Assembly (NCBI GenBank): GCA_031177555.1
Contig: JAPSGM010000035.1
Coordinates: forward strand, 1-12,067
Source of the DNA: Chloroflexota bacterium
Lineage (GTDB): Bacteria > Chloroflexota > Limnocylindria > QHBO01
Length of the DNA stretch: 12,067 nucleotides
Direction of reading: 5' to 3'
The translations under genes and the position numbers were made by a program. The notes under the pieces are model-generated. The model was not told the origin of the DNA and ran no database searches. It saw only the letters and a program-made list of their open reading frames with translations. Positions 1-6,617 of this stretch are shown here, piece by piece; positions within the stretch are counted from its first letter, which is position 1; the number at the start of each line of letters is the position of its first letter.

Positions 1-223
1 GCCGCCTCCTGGTATCGGGTGGCGCACCCGGGAGGCGTTACCCACGGCCCTGCCGCTTGGCGCCTCTGGCTCGGGAGGGATCGCTCGCCGTCCCGGCTCC
101 GCCCGCTTCCACCCTCCGGGCTCGCTCGTGGTGCCGATGCCGACGGGAGCGCTGGCTCCGTCGTCGCCGTCTTCGCGTGTCCGCGGATGGTCGCAGCGAC
201 GCCGGCCGGCTGTCAATCCGGCC
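1..223. other. intergenic, no gene seen; GC-rich inverted repeats
   Basis: No convincing coding frame lies here; the open frames are low-complexity Arg/Ala-rich products typical of GC-rich shadow ORFs. Two inverted repeats are visible. One at 4-36 pairs GCCTCC with GGAGGC and CGGGTG with CACCCG, with a 6-nt bulge on one side and a GCG loop. A second at 142-162 pairs GACG/CGTC and GAGC/GCTC around a 4-nt loop. A perfect TTGACA lies on the minus strand (216-211) just after the stop of the preceding gene, but no matching -10 follows at 16-18 nt. No T-run follows either hairpin on the minus strand, so they are not textbook terminators. Confidence 0.5.
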
Positions 224-1360
224 CTACGCGAACAGGGCGCGGCCGGTCAGCAGCAGGGCGCACAGCGCGGTGACCAGGACCAGGCCCATCAGCCGGGGGA
301 ACCACGCCCGCGCGACCAGCGCCGCCACGGCCGCCGCCGGACCGATCAGCGCCAGCGACAGGGCCGCCAGGCGCGCCGACGATTCCGGCAGGTCCAGGCG
401 GCCGGCGAGGGTGGCCGCCGCCCACAGCGCCGTGGCCGCGGCCAGGGGCACGGCCGCCAGCAGGTATTCGATCACGACCTGGCGCCGGGGAGCGCCGACC
501 GAGGGAAGCGGCACCCTGGGGCGCGGCACCGCGATCCGCGGGATGCGGCGCTCCCGCGGCGCCGGAGCCGCCGCGGCCATCGCCGCCGCCTCGCGGGTGG
601 CCTGGGCCGCCGCCGCGGCCTCCTCCGCTGCGCGCCGGCGCTCCCCCTCGGCCGCGGACAGTGCCGCGGCCCGCTCCGCAGCCAGGCGCTCCTCGAGCCT
701 GACTCGCTCGATGCCGGTCAGCACGCGGCCGGCCTCCGGCTCCGGGGGCGGCGGCGGCACGGCCCGAGGCGGCTCCTGCACCACGCGGTCGAGCGGCACC
801 GAGCGCGCCCGCGCCGCGACCTGATCCAGCCGCTGCTGCACGCGCGCCGCCGCGCCGAGCGCCGCGATCAGGTGCTGCTCGGAGGCCGCCGCGATGGCCA
901 CCCGACCCGCATCGGTCGGCACCAGGATGACGGTATCGGTCGGCGCCAGCCGAACCAGCTGAATGCGCTCGTCGCCGCGCAGCCGGGCTGGGCCCAGGCC
1001 CCAGCCCAGCGCCCCGAACCGCGGGCGCAGCCGCGCGGCACCCTCGCCGCGCAGCGCCACGCGCGTCACCGGCCCGCGGACGAGGTTGAAGCGCTGGTCC
1101 GACCCCAACCGCCGCAACCGCAGCGTGGAGACCTCGACGTCCAGGCGCACGGAGAAGACGATCAGCGACAGGTTCACCGCCAGCAGGCCGATGACGCCGC
1201 CCGCGACCATCAGGCCGATCCCGGCCAGTCCGCCCAGCAGCCAGCCCCCGATCGCGGCCAGCACTCCGGCCAGCAGCAGCACGGCTGGCGCGGCCAGCAT
1301 GCGCCGCGCCGATCGGGCGAGCGGGATGTGGGCGATGGCGGCGACGGTCTCGTCGGACAT
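224..1360 (-). CDS. hypothetical membrane protein with PH-like segment and Ala/Glu/Arg coiled coil
   Basis: I do not recognise this 378-residue protein as a named family. It opens with a hydrophobic block of about two membrane helices (residues 21-71). A globular segment follows (about 72-175) whose pattern (LVRGPVTRVAL, FGALGWGLG, TVILVPTDAGRVAIA) resembles bacterial PH-like domains of membrane proteins. Next come a proline-rich linker (197-209), a long Ala/Glu/Arg-rich stretch likely to be coiled coil (about 215-262), a basic proline-rich linker (268-292), and about three C-terminal membrane helices (297-318, 330-350, 356-374). The ATG lies 3 bp after the stop of the upstream glycosyltransferase gene, with GAGAAGG as a possible ribosome binding site, so the two genes are probably translationally coupled. 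The PH-like assignment is a pattern judgement, and any role in envelope glycan synthesis is inferred only from the neighbour. Confidence 0.8.
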   Translation of the reverse strand: MSDETVAAIAHIPLARSARRMLAAPAVLLLAGVLAAIGGWLLGGLAGIGLMVAGGVIGLLAVNLSLIVFSVRLDVEVSTLRLRRLGSDQRFNLVRGPVTRVALRGEGAARLRPRFGALGWGLGPARLRGDERIQLVRLAPTDTVILVPTDAGRVAIAAASEQHLIAALGAAARVQQRLDQVAARARSVPLDRVVQEPPRAVPPPPPEPEAGRVLTGIERVRLEERLAAERAAALSAAEGERRRAAEEAAAAAQATREAAAMAAAAPAPRERRIPRIAVPRPRVPLPSVGAPRRQVVIEYLLAAVPLAAATALWAAATLAGRLDLPESSARLAALSLALIGPAAAVAALVARAWFPRLMGLVLVTALCALLLTGRALFA

Positions 1361-1363
1361 CGG

Positions 1364-3028
1364 TCAGGCCTTCTCGGTGACCCGGTACTCGAGGTAGCGG
1401 CCCGTGAGCAGCCGCGTCTGCGCGTCGAGGGCCGGAAGGCAGCTGAAGACGATGCCCACGATCGGCAGGGCGAACCACTGCACCCAGATCATGAGCCGCC
1501 GCATGGGGCCCCACTCGCGCGGCCGCGGCGGTACGATGCGATGCTCCACGAACACGAGCACCAGCAGCACGCTGAGGCCCAGCGTCAGCATGGCCGACGC
1601 GTAGAGGGGAAGGTTCTGGCCCAGGGTGGTCTGGCCGAAGGCGGGGTTGATCAGGATCGGCAGGGTGGCGCCGAACATGAGCACGAAGGGCGCGATGGCC
1701 CAGTTGATGTGCTCGCCGAACAGGTTCAGCAGGCGCCAGATGCGGGACGAGAGCGGGATCTCGGCGTGCCGCACCGCGTTGTCGATGACGAACGGGATGT
1801 CGGTCACGCCCCACGCCCAGCGGCGCACCTGGAGGTACTGCGTCGCCATCGTGCGCCAGTAGGTTCGCGCGCGGACCGCGTCCCCGTAGATCGGAATGAA
1901 GAGGGGCACCGCGCGGAAGCGGTCCCCGTAGCGGAAGTAGCACTTCCAGTAGAAGCGGCTGTCCTCGGGGATGGCATCGGTCGCCCAATAGCCGACCTCG
2001 TGCACGACGTGGAGCGTAGTCGAGTAGCTGCCGAAGCTCTGCAGCTTCTCGGGCAGCACGCTGCGCCACATCTGGAGCTGGGTCAGGATGGCGGCGAAGA
2101 GCCGCTGGACGGCCGGGGCCTGCCAGATGTTGTTGTGCAGGTACGGGATCGGCTGGTAGAGCTGCGTCTCCCGGTTCGAGTCGGTGACGTGCATCCAGGT
2201 CAGGTAGGTGAAGTACTGCGGATGGACCCGGTAGTCGGCGTCCAGGTCCGTCACCAGGATGCGCCGGGGGTCCATGCCCTCGCCGCGGACCAGGAGGCGG
2301 TACAGGTAGCGCCCGCCCCAGGCCATGGCGCTGCTCTTGCCGACCACGATCCCCGGCTCCAGCGGATCGAGGATGTGGATGAACTGGGCGAACTGGTCGC
2401 CGAACTCCTCGCGCAGGGTGGCGACGTTCTCGCGCCCGGGGAGGTCGGTCTCACGCGTGATGATCGCGCAGATCTTGTGCTCCTTCGGCCAGTCGGCGCG
2501 GGCCAGGGCACGGACCGTCTCGCGCAGCTTCTCGAGCGGCTCGGTATAGGTCGGGATGAGCGCCAGGTGCGTGTACTCGCGAAACGCGGGCGGAGGCTCG
2601 TCCAGGGCCGCCACCGCGTCGAAGGCACGCAGCTCGTCGGCCAGGCGCCGACGCTCCGCCCGGCTGGGGCTCGTCCCCGGGCCCGCGGAGAAGCCGAGCG
2701 CCCCGGCCGGCCGCTCGCGCGCGCCCAGCTGCCGGCGCAGCCTCTCTCGGTGCCGCGCCGGGTCGTCGAGGGCCTCCAGCCGGCGGCCCCAGTCGACCGC
2801 CAGCACCCGCCCGATGCGCCGGAACGCCACGATCACCGCCGCCCCGAACCAGATCGAACGGCACAGCCAGTAGAAGTCGAAGCTCAGGACGAAGTAGGCG
2901 ACCAGCCAGGGATAGCTGATGCTCAGCCAGATGGGCCCCAGGATGATCGCCCAGCTGATGACGCCAGGCACCGTCTCCAGCAGGCGCTGGACCCATCGCT
3001 GCCGGTCGGAGTCACGCGGCTCGGACAT
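1364..3028 (-). CDS. family 2 glycosyltransferase, polytopic membrane protein
   Basis: The 554-residue protein has the architecture of processive, membrane-embedded GT2 enzymes. Residues 21-70 form N-terminal membrane helices. A GT-A catalytic domain starts at LALIPTYTEP (155-164). It carries the sugar-nucleotide/metal DxD motif in DLDAD (261-265), an acidic candidate catalytic-base region EDSR (355-358), and a QxxRW motif (Q400, R403, W404). About three to four C-terminal membrane helices follow (434-460, 475-495, 512-532). Family knowledge: the D, DxD, ED and QxxRW set marks polymerising GT2 enzymes such as cellulose- or hyaluronan-synthase-like proteins, but a lipid-linked or single-sugar transfer cannot be excluded and the substrate is unknown. 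The ATG has a GAGGG ribosome binding site. It lies 57 bp after ilvE and 3 bp before the next membrane protein, so the two form a pair. Confidence 0.9.
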   Translation of the reverse strand: MSEPRDSDRQRWVQRLLETVPGVISWAIILGPIWLSISYPWLVAYFVLSFDFYWLCRSIWFGAAVIVAFRRIGRVLAVDWGRRLEALDDPARHRERLRRQLGARERPAGALGFSAGPGTSPSRAERRRLADELRAFDAVAALDEPPPAFREYTHLALIPTYTEPLEKLRETVRALARADWPKEHKICAIITRETDLPGRENVATLREEFGDQFAQFIHILDPLEPGIVVGKSSAMAWGGRYLYRLLVRGEGMDPRRILVTDLDADYRVHPQYFTYLTWMHVTDSNRETQLYQPIPYLHNNIWQAPAVQRLFAAILTQLQMWRSVLPEKLQSFGSYSTTLHVVHEVGYWATDAIPEDSRFYWKCYFRYGDRFRAVPLFIPIYGDAVRARTYWRTMATQYLQVRRWAWGVTDIPFVIDNAVRHAEIPLSSRIWRLLNLFGEHINWAIAPFVLMFGATLPILINPAFGQTTLGQNLPLYASAMLTLGLSVLLVLVFVEHRIVPPRPREWGPMRRLMIWVQWFALPIVGIVFSCLPALDAQTRLLTGRYLEYRVTEKA

Positions 3029-3085
3029 GTGCCCTCGTCCGGGTCGCGACGGTCGCGGAGATCCCGCGGCCGTCGATCTTGCCCG

Positions 3086-4051
3086 CTATCCGTAGACGGG
3101 CGTCAGCCAGTCTCGGTACGCCTCCTCGCGCCCCCGGACCGCGCCGAAGTAGATCTCGTGCAGCTGCCGGGTGATGGGGCCGGCGCGGCCCGTCCCGATC
3201 CGGCGGCGGTCGATCTCGACCACCGGCGACAGCTGCGCTCCGGTGCCACACAGGAAGACCTCATCGGCGGTGTACAGCTCGGTGCGGTCGATGCTCCGCT
3301 CCTCCGTCGGCACCTCCAGCCTCTCGCGCGCCACGTGCATGAGCCGGCGGCGCGTGATGCCCTCCAGGATGTTGTCGGTGACCGCGGGGGTGATGAGCTT
3401 TCCGTGCTTGACGATGAACAGGTTCTCGGCGCTGCCCTCGCTGACGTGTCCCTCCTGCGTCAGCACGATCGCCTCGTCGTACCCGTTGAGCTGGGCCTCC
3501 GACTTCGCCAGCGCGCTGTTGACGTAGGCCCCCGTGATCTTGCCGCGGGCCGGAATGGCGTTGTCATCGGTCCGGCGCCAGGTGGAGACCTGGGCCCGGA
3601 TGCCGCCCTCGGTGTCGATGTACTGGCCGAACGGGATCCCGAAGATCACGACATCGGCGTCCAGGTTGTGGAGCCGGACGCCGATGACCTCGCTGGATTT
3701 GTACACGATTGGTCGGATGTACACGTCCTCCCGCAGGCCGTCGCGGCGGAGCAGCTCGAGCGTGAGGTCGGCCAGCTGCTCGGCGCTGTACGGGACGTCC
3801 ATCATGAGGGTGCGCGCCGACGTCTTGAGCCGCTCGAAGTGCGGCAGCAGGTCGAGCACGAAGAGCTGCTGCTCGTCGGCGTTCCAGTAGGCGCGGATCC
3901 CCTCGAACACGGCGGTGCCGTAGTTGAACGCATGGGTCATGACGCTGACGCGCGCGTCGGCGAGCGGCACGAGCTGCCCGCGGAAGAAGGCCCACAGCTC
4001 CGAGGTGCGGGCCTCGGTCGCGGCGGGAGTGGAAGTTTCCTGCTTGAGCAC
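3086..4051 (-). CDS. ilvE: branched-chain amino acid aminotransferase (EC 2.6.1.42)
   Basis: IlvE is a PLP-dependent fold-type IV transaminase that interconverts Leu, Ile or Val and their 2-oxo acids with glutamate/2-oxoglutarate, the last step of branched-chain amino acid synthesis. The 321-residue length is normal. Visible family features are the N-terminal AFNYGTAVFEGIRAY block (41-55), the PLP lysine K171 in ARGKITGAYVN, and E205 in SEGSAENLF, which binds the pyridine nitrogen. Also present are the phosphate-binding DNILEGITR loop (226-234) and the substrate-side EVFLCGTGAQLSPV (264-277). Spacing from K171 to E205 (34 residues) equals that of the E. coli enzyme (K159 to E193). The start is GTG at 4051 with GAGGAG 9 nt upstream. 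A 135-bp gap from terC contains a TATACT -10 and a perfect 8-bp hairpin, suggesting its own promoter. D-amino acid aminotransferase is a less likely alternative. Confidence 0.95.
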   Translation of the reverse strand: MLKQETSTPAATEARTSELWAFFRGQLVPLADARVSVMTHAFNYGTAVFEGIRAYWNADEQQLFVLDLLPHFERLKTSARTLMMDVPYSAEQLADLTLELLRRDGLREDVYIRPIVYKSSEVIGVRLHNLDADVVIFGIPFGQYIDTEGGIRAQVSTWRRTDDNAIPARGKITGAYVNSALAKSEAQLNGYDEAIVLTQEGHVSEGSAENLFIVKHGKLITPAVTDNILEGITRRRLMHVARERLEVPTEERSIDRTELYTADEVFLCGTGAQLSPVVEIDRRRIGTGRAGPITRQLHEIYFGAVRGREEAYRDWLTPVYG

Positions 4052-4094
4052 GGAGATTCTCTCCTCGTCTGTGCAGCCACGCTTCCGGCGCGGT

Positions 4095-4126
4095 GCCGGC
4101 GGGGGTCCGCCGGCTCAAGAAGTATA
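4095..4126 (-). promoter_or_regulatory. putative ilvE promoter -10 and leader hairpin
   Basis: On the minus strand the hexamer TATACT (4126-4121) is a near-consensus -10. No good -35 is visible (the weak TGTCCG is 19 nt upstream). Downstream, in the presumed 5' leader, positions 4095-4114 form a perfect 8-bp inverted repeat (GCCGGCGG/CCGCCGGC) with a 4-nt loop. No T-run follows, so it is not a clear terminator. It could stabilise the mRNA or take part in attenuation. I saw no leader peptide with runs of Leu, Ile or Val codons and no T-box. Confidence 0.45.
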
Positions 4127-4186
4127 CCCGCGCCCCACCCCCGGACGGACACCGGCGCCCCATGGTTGCGGAATCCGTGGCTCGCG

Positions 4187-5128
4187 TCACTCCACCGGCG
4201 GCGTCGTTCCCGGGACCACGCGGTTGCGGGTGACCATCAGCGAAACCACGATGGACACGAGCAGGATCGCAAGGATGATGCCGAGCGAGACCCAAGCATC
4301 GAGGTGAATGACGTCGCTGGTCAGCATCTTGAGGCCGGCAAAGGCCAGGAGGGCCGCCAGGCCGTACTTGAGGTACTCGAAGCGCTCGATCAGCCCGGCC
4401 AGCAGGAAGTAGAGCGAGCGAAGGCCCATGATCGCGAAGGCGTTCGAGGTGAATACGATCATGATGTCGGTGGTGATGGCCAGGATGGCCGGGACGCTGT
4501 CGATGGCGAACATGATGTCGCTGGTCTCGATCACCACCAGCGCGGCGAACAGCGGGGTCGCCCACAGGCGCCCGTTGCGGCGCACGAAGAATCGCTGGCC
4601 TTCGAAGCCATCGGTGATCGGGATGAGGCGCCGCATGATCCGCAGGGCCGGGTTCGCACCCGGATTGGTGTGCTCCGTTCCGGCCGTGGCCATGCGCCAG
4701 GCCGTGTAGAGCAGCAGCAGGCCGAACAGGTAGATGACGATGTGGAATGTGGCCAGCAGCGCCGTCCCGCCGACGATGAACATCGCGCGGAAGACGATGG
4801 CGCCCAGGACCCCCCAGAACAGCAGCCGGTGCTGGTAGGCGGATGGCACGCCGAAGTAGGCGAAGAGGACGGCGAAGACGAAGACGTTGTCCATCGAGAG
4901 GGAGTACTCGATGAGATAGCCCGCCAGGTACTCCGCGCCGCTGGCGGAGCCCCGAGTGAGGAAGATCCAGCCGCCGAAGCCGAGGCCCAGCGAGACCCAG
5001 GCGGTCACCCACGTGGCGGCCTCGCGCATCCGCACCGGCTTGGCGTCACGGTGGAAGACGAACAGGTCGAGTGACAGCAGCCCGACCACGACGACCGCGA
5101 AGATGAGCCACGTGATGTAGTCAAGCAC
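4187..5128 (-). CDS. TerC/Alx family integral membrane protein, likely Mn2+ exporter
   Basis: TerC-family proteins are multi-helix inner-membrane proteins. Bacillus TerC homologues and E. coli Alx export manganese, in Bacillus partly to load exported enzymes. The 313-residue protein shows the two family signatures with their buried acidic residues: EYSLSMDNVFVF (74-85) and ETSDIMFAIDSVPAILAIT (201-219). The TSNAFAIMGLRSLYF block (227-241) is also present. About nine hydrophobic helices span the chain, with a hydrophilic loop at 146-185. The GTG start at 5128 is preceded by GAGG about 8 nt upstream. It lies 60 bp behind rpsR, in the position where rplI is often found, so it may be co-transcribed with the ribosomal operon. 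I looked for a yybP-ykoY Mn2+ riboswitch upstream and saw none; the gap is too short. Tellurite resistance, the historical name, is not implied. Confidence 0.93.
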   Translation of the reverse strand: MLDYITWLIFAVVVVGLLSLDLFVFHRDAKPVRMREAATWVTAWVSLGLGFGGWIFLTRGSASGAEYLAGYLIEYSLSMDNVFVFAVLFAYFGVPSAYQHRLLFWGVLGAIVFRAMFIVGGTALLATFHIVIYLFGLLLLYTAWRMATAGTEHTNPGANPALRIMRRLIPITDGFEGQRFFVRRNGRLWATPLFAALVVIETSDIMFAIDSVPAILAITTDIMIVFTSNAFAIMGLRSLYFLLAGLIERFEYLKYGLAALLAFAGLKMLTSDVIHLDAWVSLGIILAILLVSIVVSLMVTRNRVVPGTTPPVE

Positions 5129-5188
5129 GCGACAACCTCACTCAGTCAGGCCAGGGCGGCTGCCGGGGATGCGTATCGCTGCGCCGCG

Positions 5189-5458
5189 CTAGGGGCGCAG
5201 GTGCTGCGGCGCGTAGGGCAGCAGCGCGACCTGGCGCGCCCGCTTCAGGGCGACGGTCAGCATGCGCTGGTGCCGGGCGCAGGTGCCGGTCTTGCGACGC
5301 GGCTCGATCTTGGCGCGCTCGGACAGGTAGCGGCGGAGGCGGTTCACCTCCTTGTAGTCGATCGATTCGGCCTTGTCGACGCAAAAGTTGCAGACCTTGC
5401 GTCGCCGCCGATCGCGGTAGTAGTCCGCCGTCTCGCGGCGGGAGCGGGGGCTTGCCAT
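5189..5458 (-). CDS. rpsR: 30S ribosomal protein S18
   Basis: S18 binds the 16S rRNA central domain as a heterodimer with S6. The 89-residue product has the diagnostic IDYKEVNRLRRYLSERAKIEPRR block (33-55), TGTCARHQR (57-65) and the C-terminal ALKRARQVALLPY (70-82). C23, C26, C60 and H63 form a CxxC...CxxH set, so this is the zinc-binding C+ form of S18. The ATG at 5458 has GAGGT upstream and lies 14 bp after ssb, in the conserved rpsF-ssb-rpsR order. The stop codon sits inside a 7-bp inverted repeat (5179-5200). Confidence 0.97.
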   Translation of the reverse strand: MASPRSRRETADYYRDRRRRKVCNFCVDKAESIDYKEVNRLRRYLSERAKIEPRRKTGTCARHQRMLTVALKRARQVALLPYAPQHLRP

Positions 5459-5472
5459 TGGCAGTCGTTACC

Positions 5473-5958
5473 TCAGAAGGGTATGTCGTCGACGTCGATC
5501 GCCTCGGTCGAGCGGGCGGGCTGCGCCTCGCCGGCGCCACGCGGACGCGCGACCGGCGCCTCGCCGCCGGGGCCGACGGGACTGGCGTTCTCGGTGAAGG
5601 ACGCGCCGCCGTAGCCGGACTCGCTCGGGTCTCGGCGCTCCAGCGACACCACGCGGGCGAAGCGGATGTCGAGCGACGTCCGCTTCTGGCCGTCCGAACC
5701 CTCGTACTCGCGCGGACGCAGCTGGCCCTCCACGAAGACCTTGTGGCCCTTGCGCAGCTGCTCGGCCAGTCGCTCGGCGGCCTGCTCCCAGGCCTCGACG
5801 CGGAACCAGTACGTATCCTCCTGCCACTCGCCGTCCTGGCCGCGGAATCGGTCGTTGACGGCCACGCGCAGGTTGACGACGGCCTTCCCGCTGGGCGTGT
5901 AGCGCAGCTCCGGATCCGCCCCCAAGTTGCCGATGATCATCATCTTGTTGAGCGTCAT
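5473..5958 (-). CDS. ssb: single-stranded DNA-binding protein
   Basis: SSB coats single-stranded DNA during replication, repair and recombination and recruits partners through its C-terminal tip. The 161-residue protein has the OB-fold start MTLNKMMIIGNLGADPELRYTPSGKAV, the DTYWFRVEAWEQAAERLAEQLRKG core (48-71) and VFVEGQLRPREYEG (74-87). A disordered Gly/Pro/Ala-rich linker follows (about 112-152), and the chain ends in the acidic tip VDDIPF, the binding motif for partner proteins. The ATG at 5958 has AGGAGAG upstream. It lies 12 bp after rpsF and 14 bp before rpsR, so the three genes form one transcript, which is the usual arrangement. Confidence 0.97.
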   Translation of the reverse strand: MTLNKMMIIGNLGADPELRYTPSGKAVVNLRVAVNDRFRGQDGEWQEDTYWFRVEAWEQAAERLAEQLRKGHKVFVEGQLRPREYEGSDGQKRTSLDIRFARVVSLERRDPSESGYGGASFTENASPVGPGGEAPVARPRGAGEAQPARSTEAIDVDDIPF

Positions 5959-5970
5959 GGTGCGGCTCTC

Positions 5971-6423
5971 CTAGGCCTCGACCGGGCTGGTCGAGCGCGG
6001 CTCCTCGGCGGTCGGCTCCTCGGCGGTCGGCTCCTCGGCGGTCGGCTCCTCGGCGGCCTCGGCTTCTGCCTCGCCCCCCTCCCGCACGGCGGCGGGGACG
6101 GCGGCGGGTGGCAGCTCCTCCTCTGACAGCTCGCCGCGGTCCTCGAGCACCGTCACCAGGTGGCGGAGGACCTCCTCGCTGATGAGCAGGCCGCGCTCCA
6201 GATCACGGATCGCGGACGGCGCGATGTCGAAGTGCAGCAGGAAGTAGCTCGCCTCGCGGAAGTGCTGGATGTCGTAGGCCAGGCGGCGCTTGCCCCACGG
6301 CGAGACCTTGGTCAGCGCCCCGCCGGCGTTGACGATGGCGCGCGTGACCTTCTCGACCGCGGATTGGAGCTTGTCGTCCTCCAGGTCCGGGCGGAAGAGA
6401 AGCATCAGCTCATATCGGCGCAT
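5971..6423 (-). CDS. rpsF: 30S ribosomal protein S6 with extended acidic C-terminal tail
   Basis: S6 pairs with S18 in the platform of the small subunit. The start is the ATG at 6423 (MRRYELMLLFRPDL), preceded by the strong purine-rich site GAGGAGGAGA; upstream in-frame codons would add an unrelated N-terminus and are rejected. Residues 1-95 are the ferredoxin-like S6 core, including WGKRRLAYDIQHFREASYFL (43-62). The tail from about 98 is acidic and Ala/Glu/Pro-rich and contains repeated TAEEP units encoded by a 15-bp tandem repeat. At 150 residues it is about half as long again as a typical S6; acidic S6 tails are known in some phyla (the E. coli tail is Glu-extended by RimK). It is the first gene of the rpsF-ssb-rpsR operon. 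Confidence 0.96.
   Translation of the reverse strand: MRRYELMLLFRPDLEDDKLQSAVEKVTRAIVNAGGALTKVSPWGKRRLAYDIQHFREASYFLLHFDIAPSAIRDLERGLLISEEVLRHLVTVLEDRGELSEEELPPAAVPAAVREGGEAEAEAAEEPTAEEPTAEEPTAEEPRSTSPVEA
5999..6058. repeat. 15-bp tandem repeat, four copies, in rpsF
   Basis: The unit GGCTCCTCGGCGGTC (plus strand) occurs three times exactly at 5999-6013, 6014-6028 and 6029-6043. A fourth copy at 6044-6058 has one change (T to C). On the coding strand it encodes repeated Glu-Glu-Pro-Thr-Ala in the disordered S6 tail. The unit is a multiple of three, so copy-number change keeps frame. Confidence 0.97.
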
Positions 6424-6514
6424 TGGCCGGATCTCCTCCTCTCTATGGGCTTGCGGCACGCCGGCATCGGCTCGGCATCGGTGCGGCAGAAAGGAGCCCA
6501 AGACATGCGAGCGG

Positions 6515-6531
6515 CCTCCGAAGCTCGGAGG
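6515..6531 (-). promoter_or_regulatory. hairpin in rpsF 5' leader
   Basis: A perfect 7-bp inverted repeat (CCTCCGA/TCGGAGG, 3-nt loop) falls a few nt after the predicted rpsF transcription start, in a leader of about 110 nt. Family knowledge: rpsF leaders in several phyla bind the S6:S18 complex for autoregulation. I cannot confirm the known motif here, so this is only a candidate. Confidence 0.35.
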
Positions 6532-6540
6532 CGCAGGGGA

Positions 6541-6589
6541 AGTATACACGGGCCCGATGTCTGGCAACGCACGGGTGCCCGTCTATACT
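6541..6589. promoter_or_regulatory. divergent promoter region between rpsF and the CpaE-like gene
   Basis: Two TATACT -10 hexamers face outward: minus strand 6546-6541 (toward rpsF) and plus strand 6584-6589 (toward the gene at 6618). For the rightward promoter, CTGGCA at 6561-6566 is a 4/6 -35 with an ideal 17-bp spacer. For the leftward one, TTGCCA (6567-6562) is a 5/6 -35 but with a short 15-bp spacer. The two -35 elements overlap, so polymerase binding would be mutually exclusive if both are used. Confidence 0.55.
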
Positions 6590-6617
6590 CACGGCCAGAC
6601 CAGCTGGCGAAGTGAGC

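Noticed and set aside
14..30. T-box-like GGGTGG...ACC sequence
   Set aside because: The core TGGN-ACC spacing of the antiterminator is not matched, no specifier stem is visible, and the nearest downstream genes are on the other strand.
213..2069. A 618-codon minus-strand frame overlapping the hypothetical gene and glycosyltransferase
   Set aside because: It is in a different frame from genes with recognisable membrane and catalytic motifs, and its product is Arg/Gly/Ala-rich with no domain.
3564..5012. A 482-codon minus-strand frame covering parts of ilvE and terC
   Set aside because: It is a frame-shifted shadow of two genes with clear family motifs and crosses their intergenic region.
128..5074. 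A 1648-codon plus-strand open frame antisense to four real genes
   Set aside because: It runs opposite the hypothetical gene, the glycosyltransferase, ilvE and terC, which have clear motifs. Its product is Arg/Gln/His/Asp-rich low complexity, as expected from GC-rich third-position bias.
5129..5188. yybP-ykoY manganese riboswitch upstream of terC
   Set aside because: The gap is only 60 bp, begins at the rpsR stop, and shows none of the motif's conserved loops.
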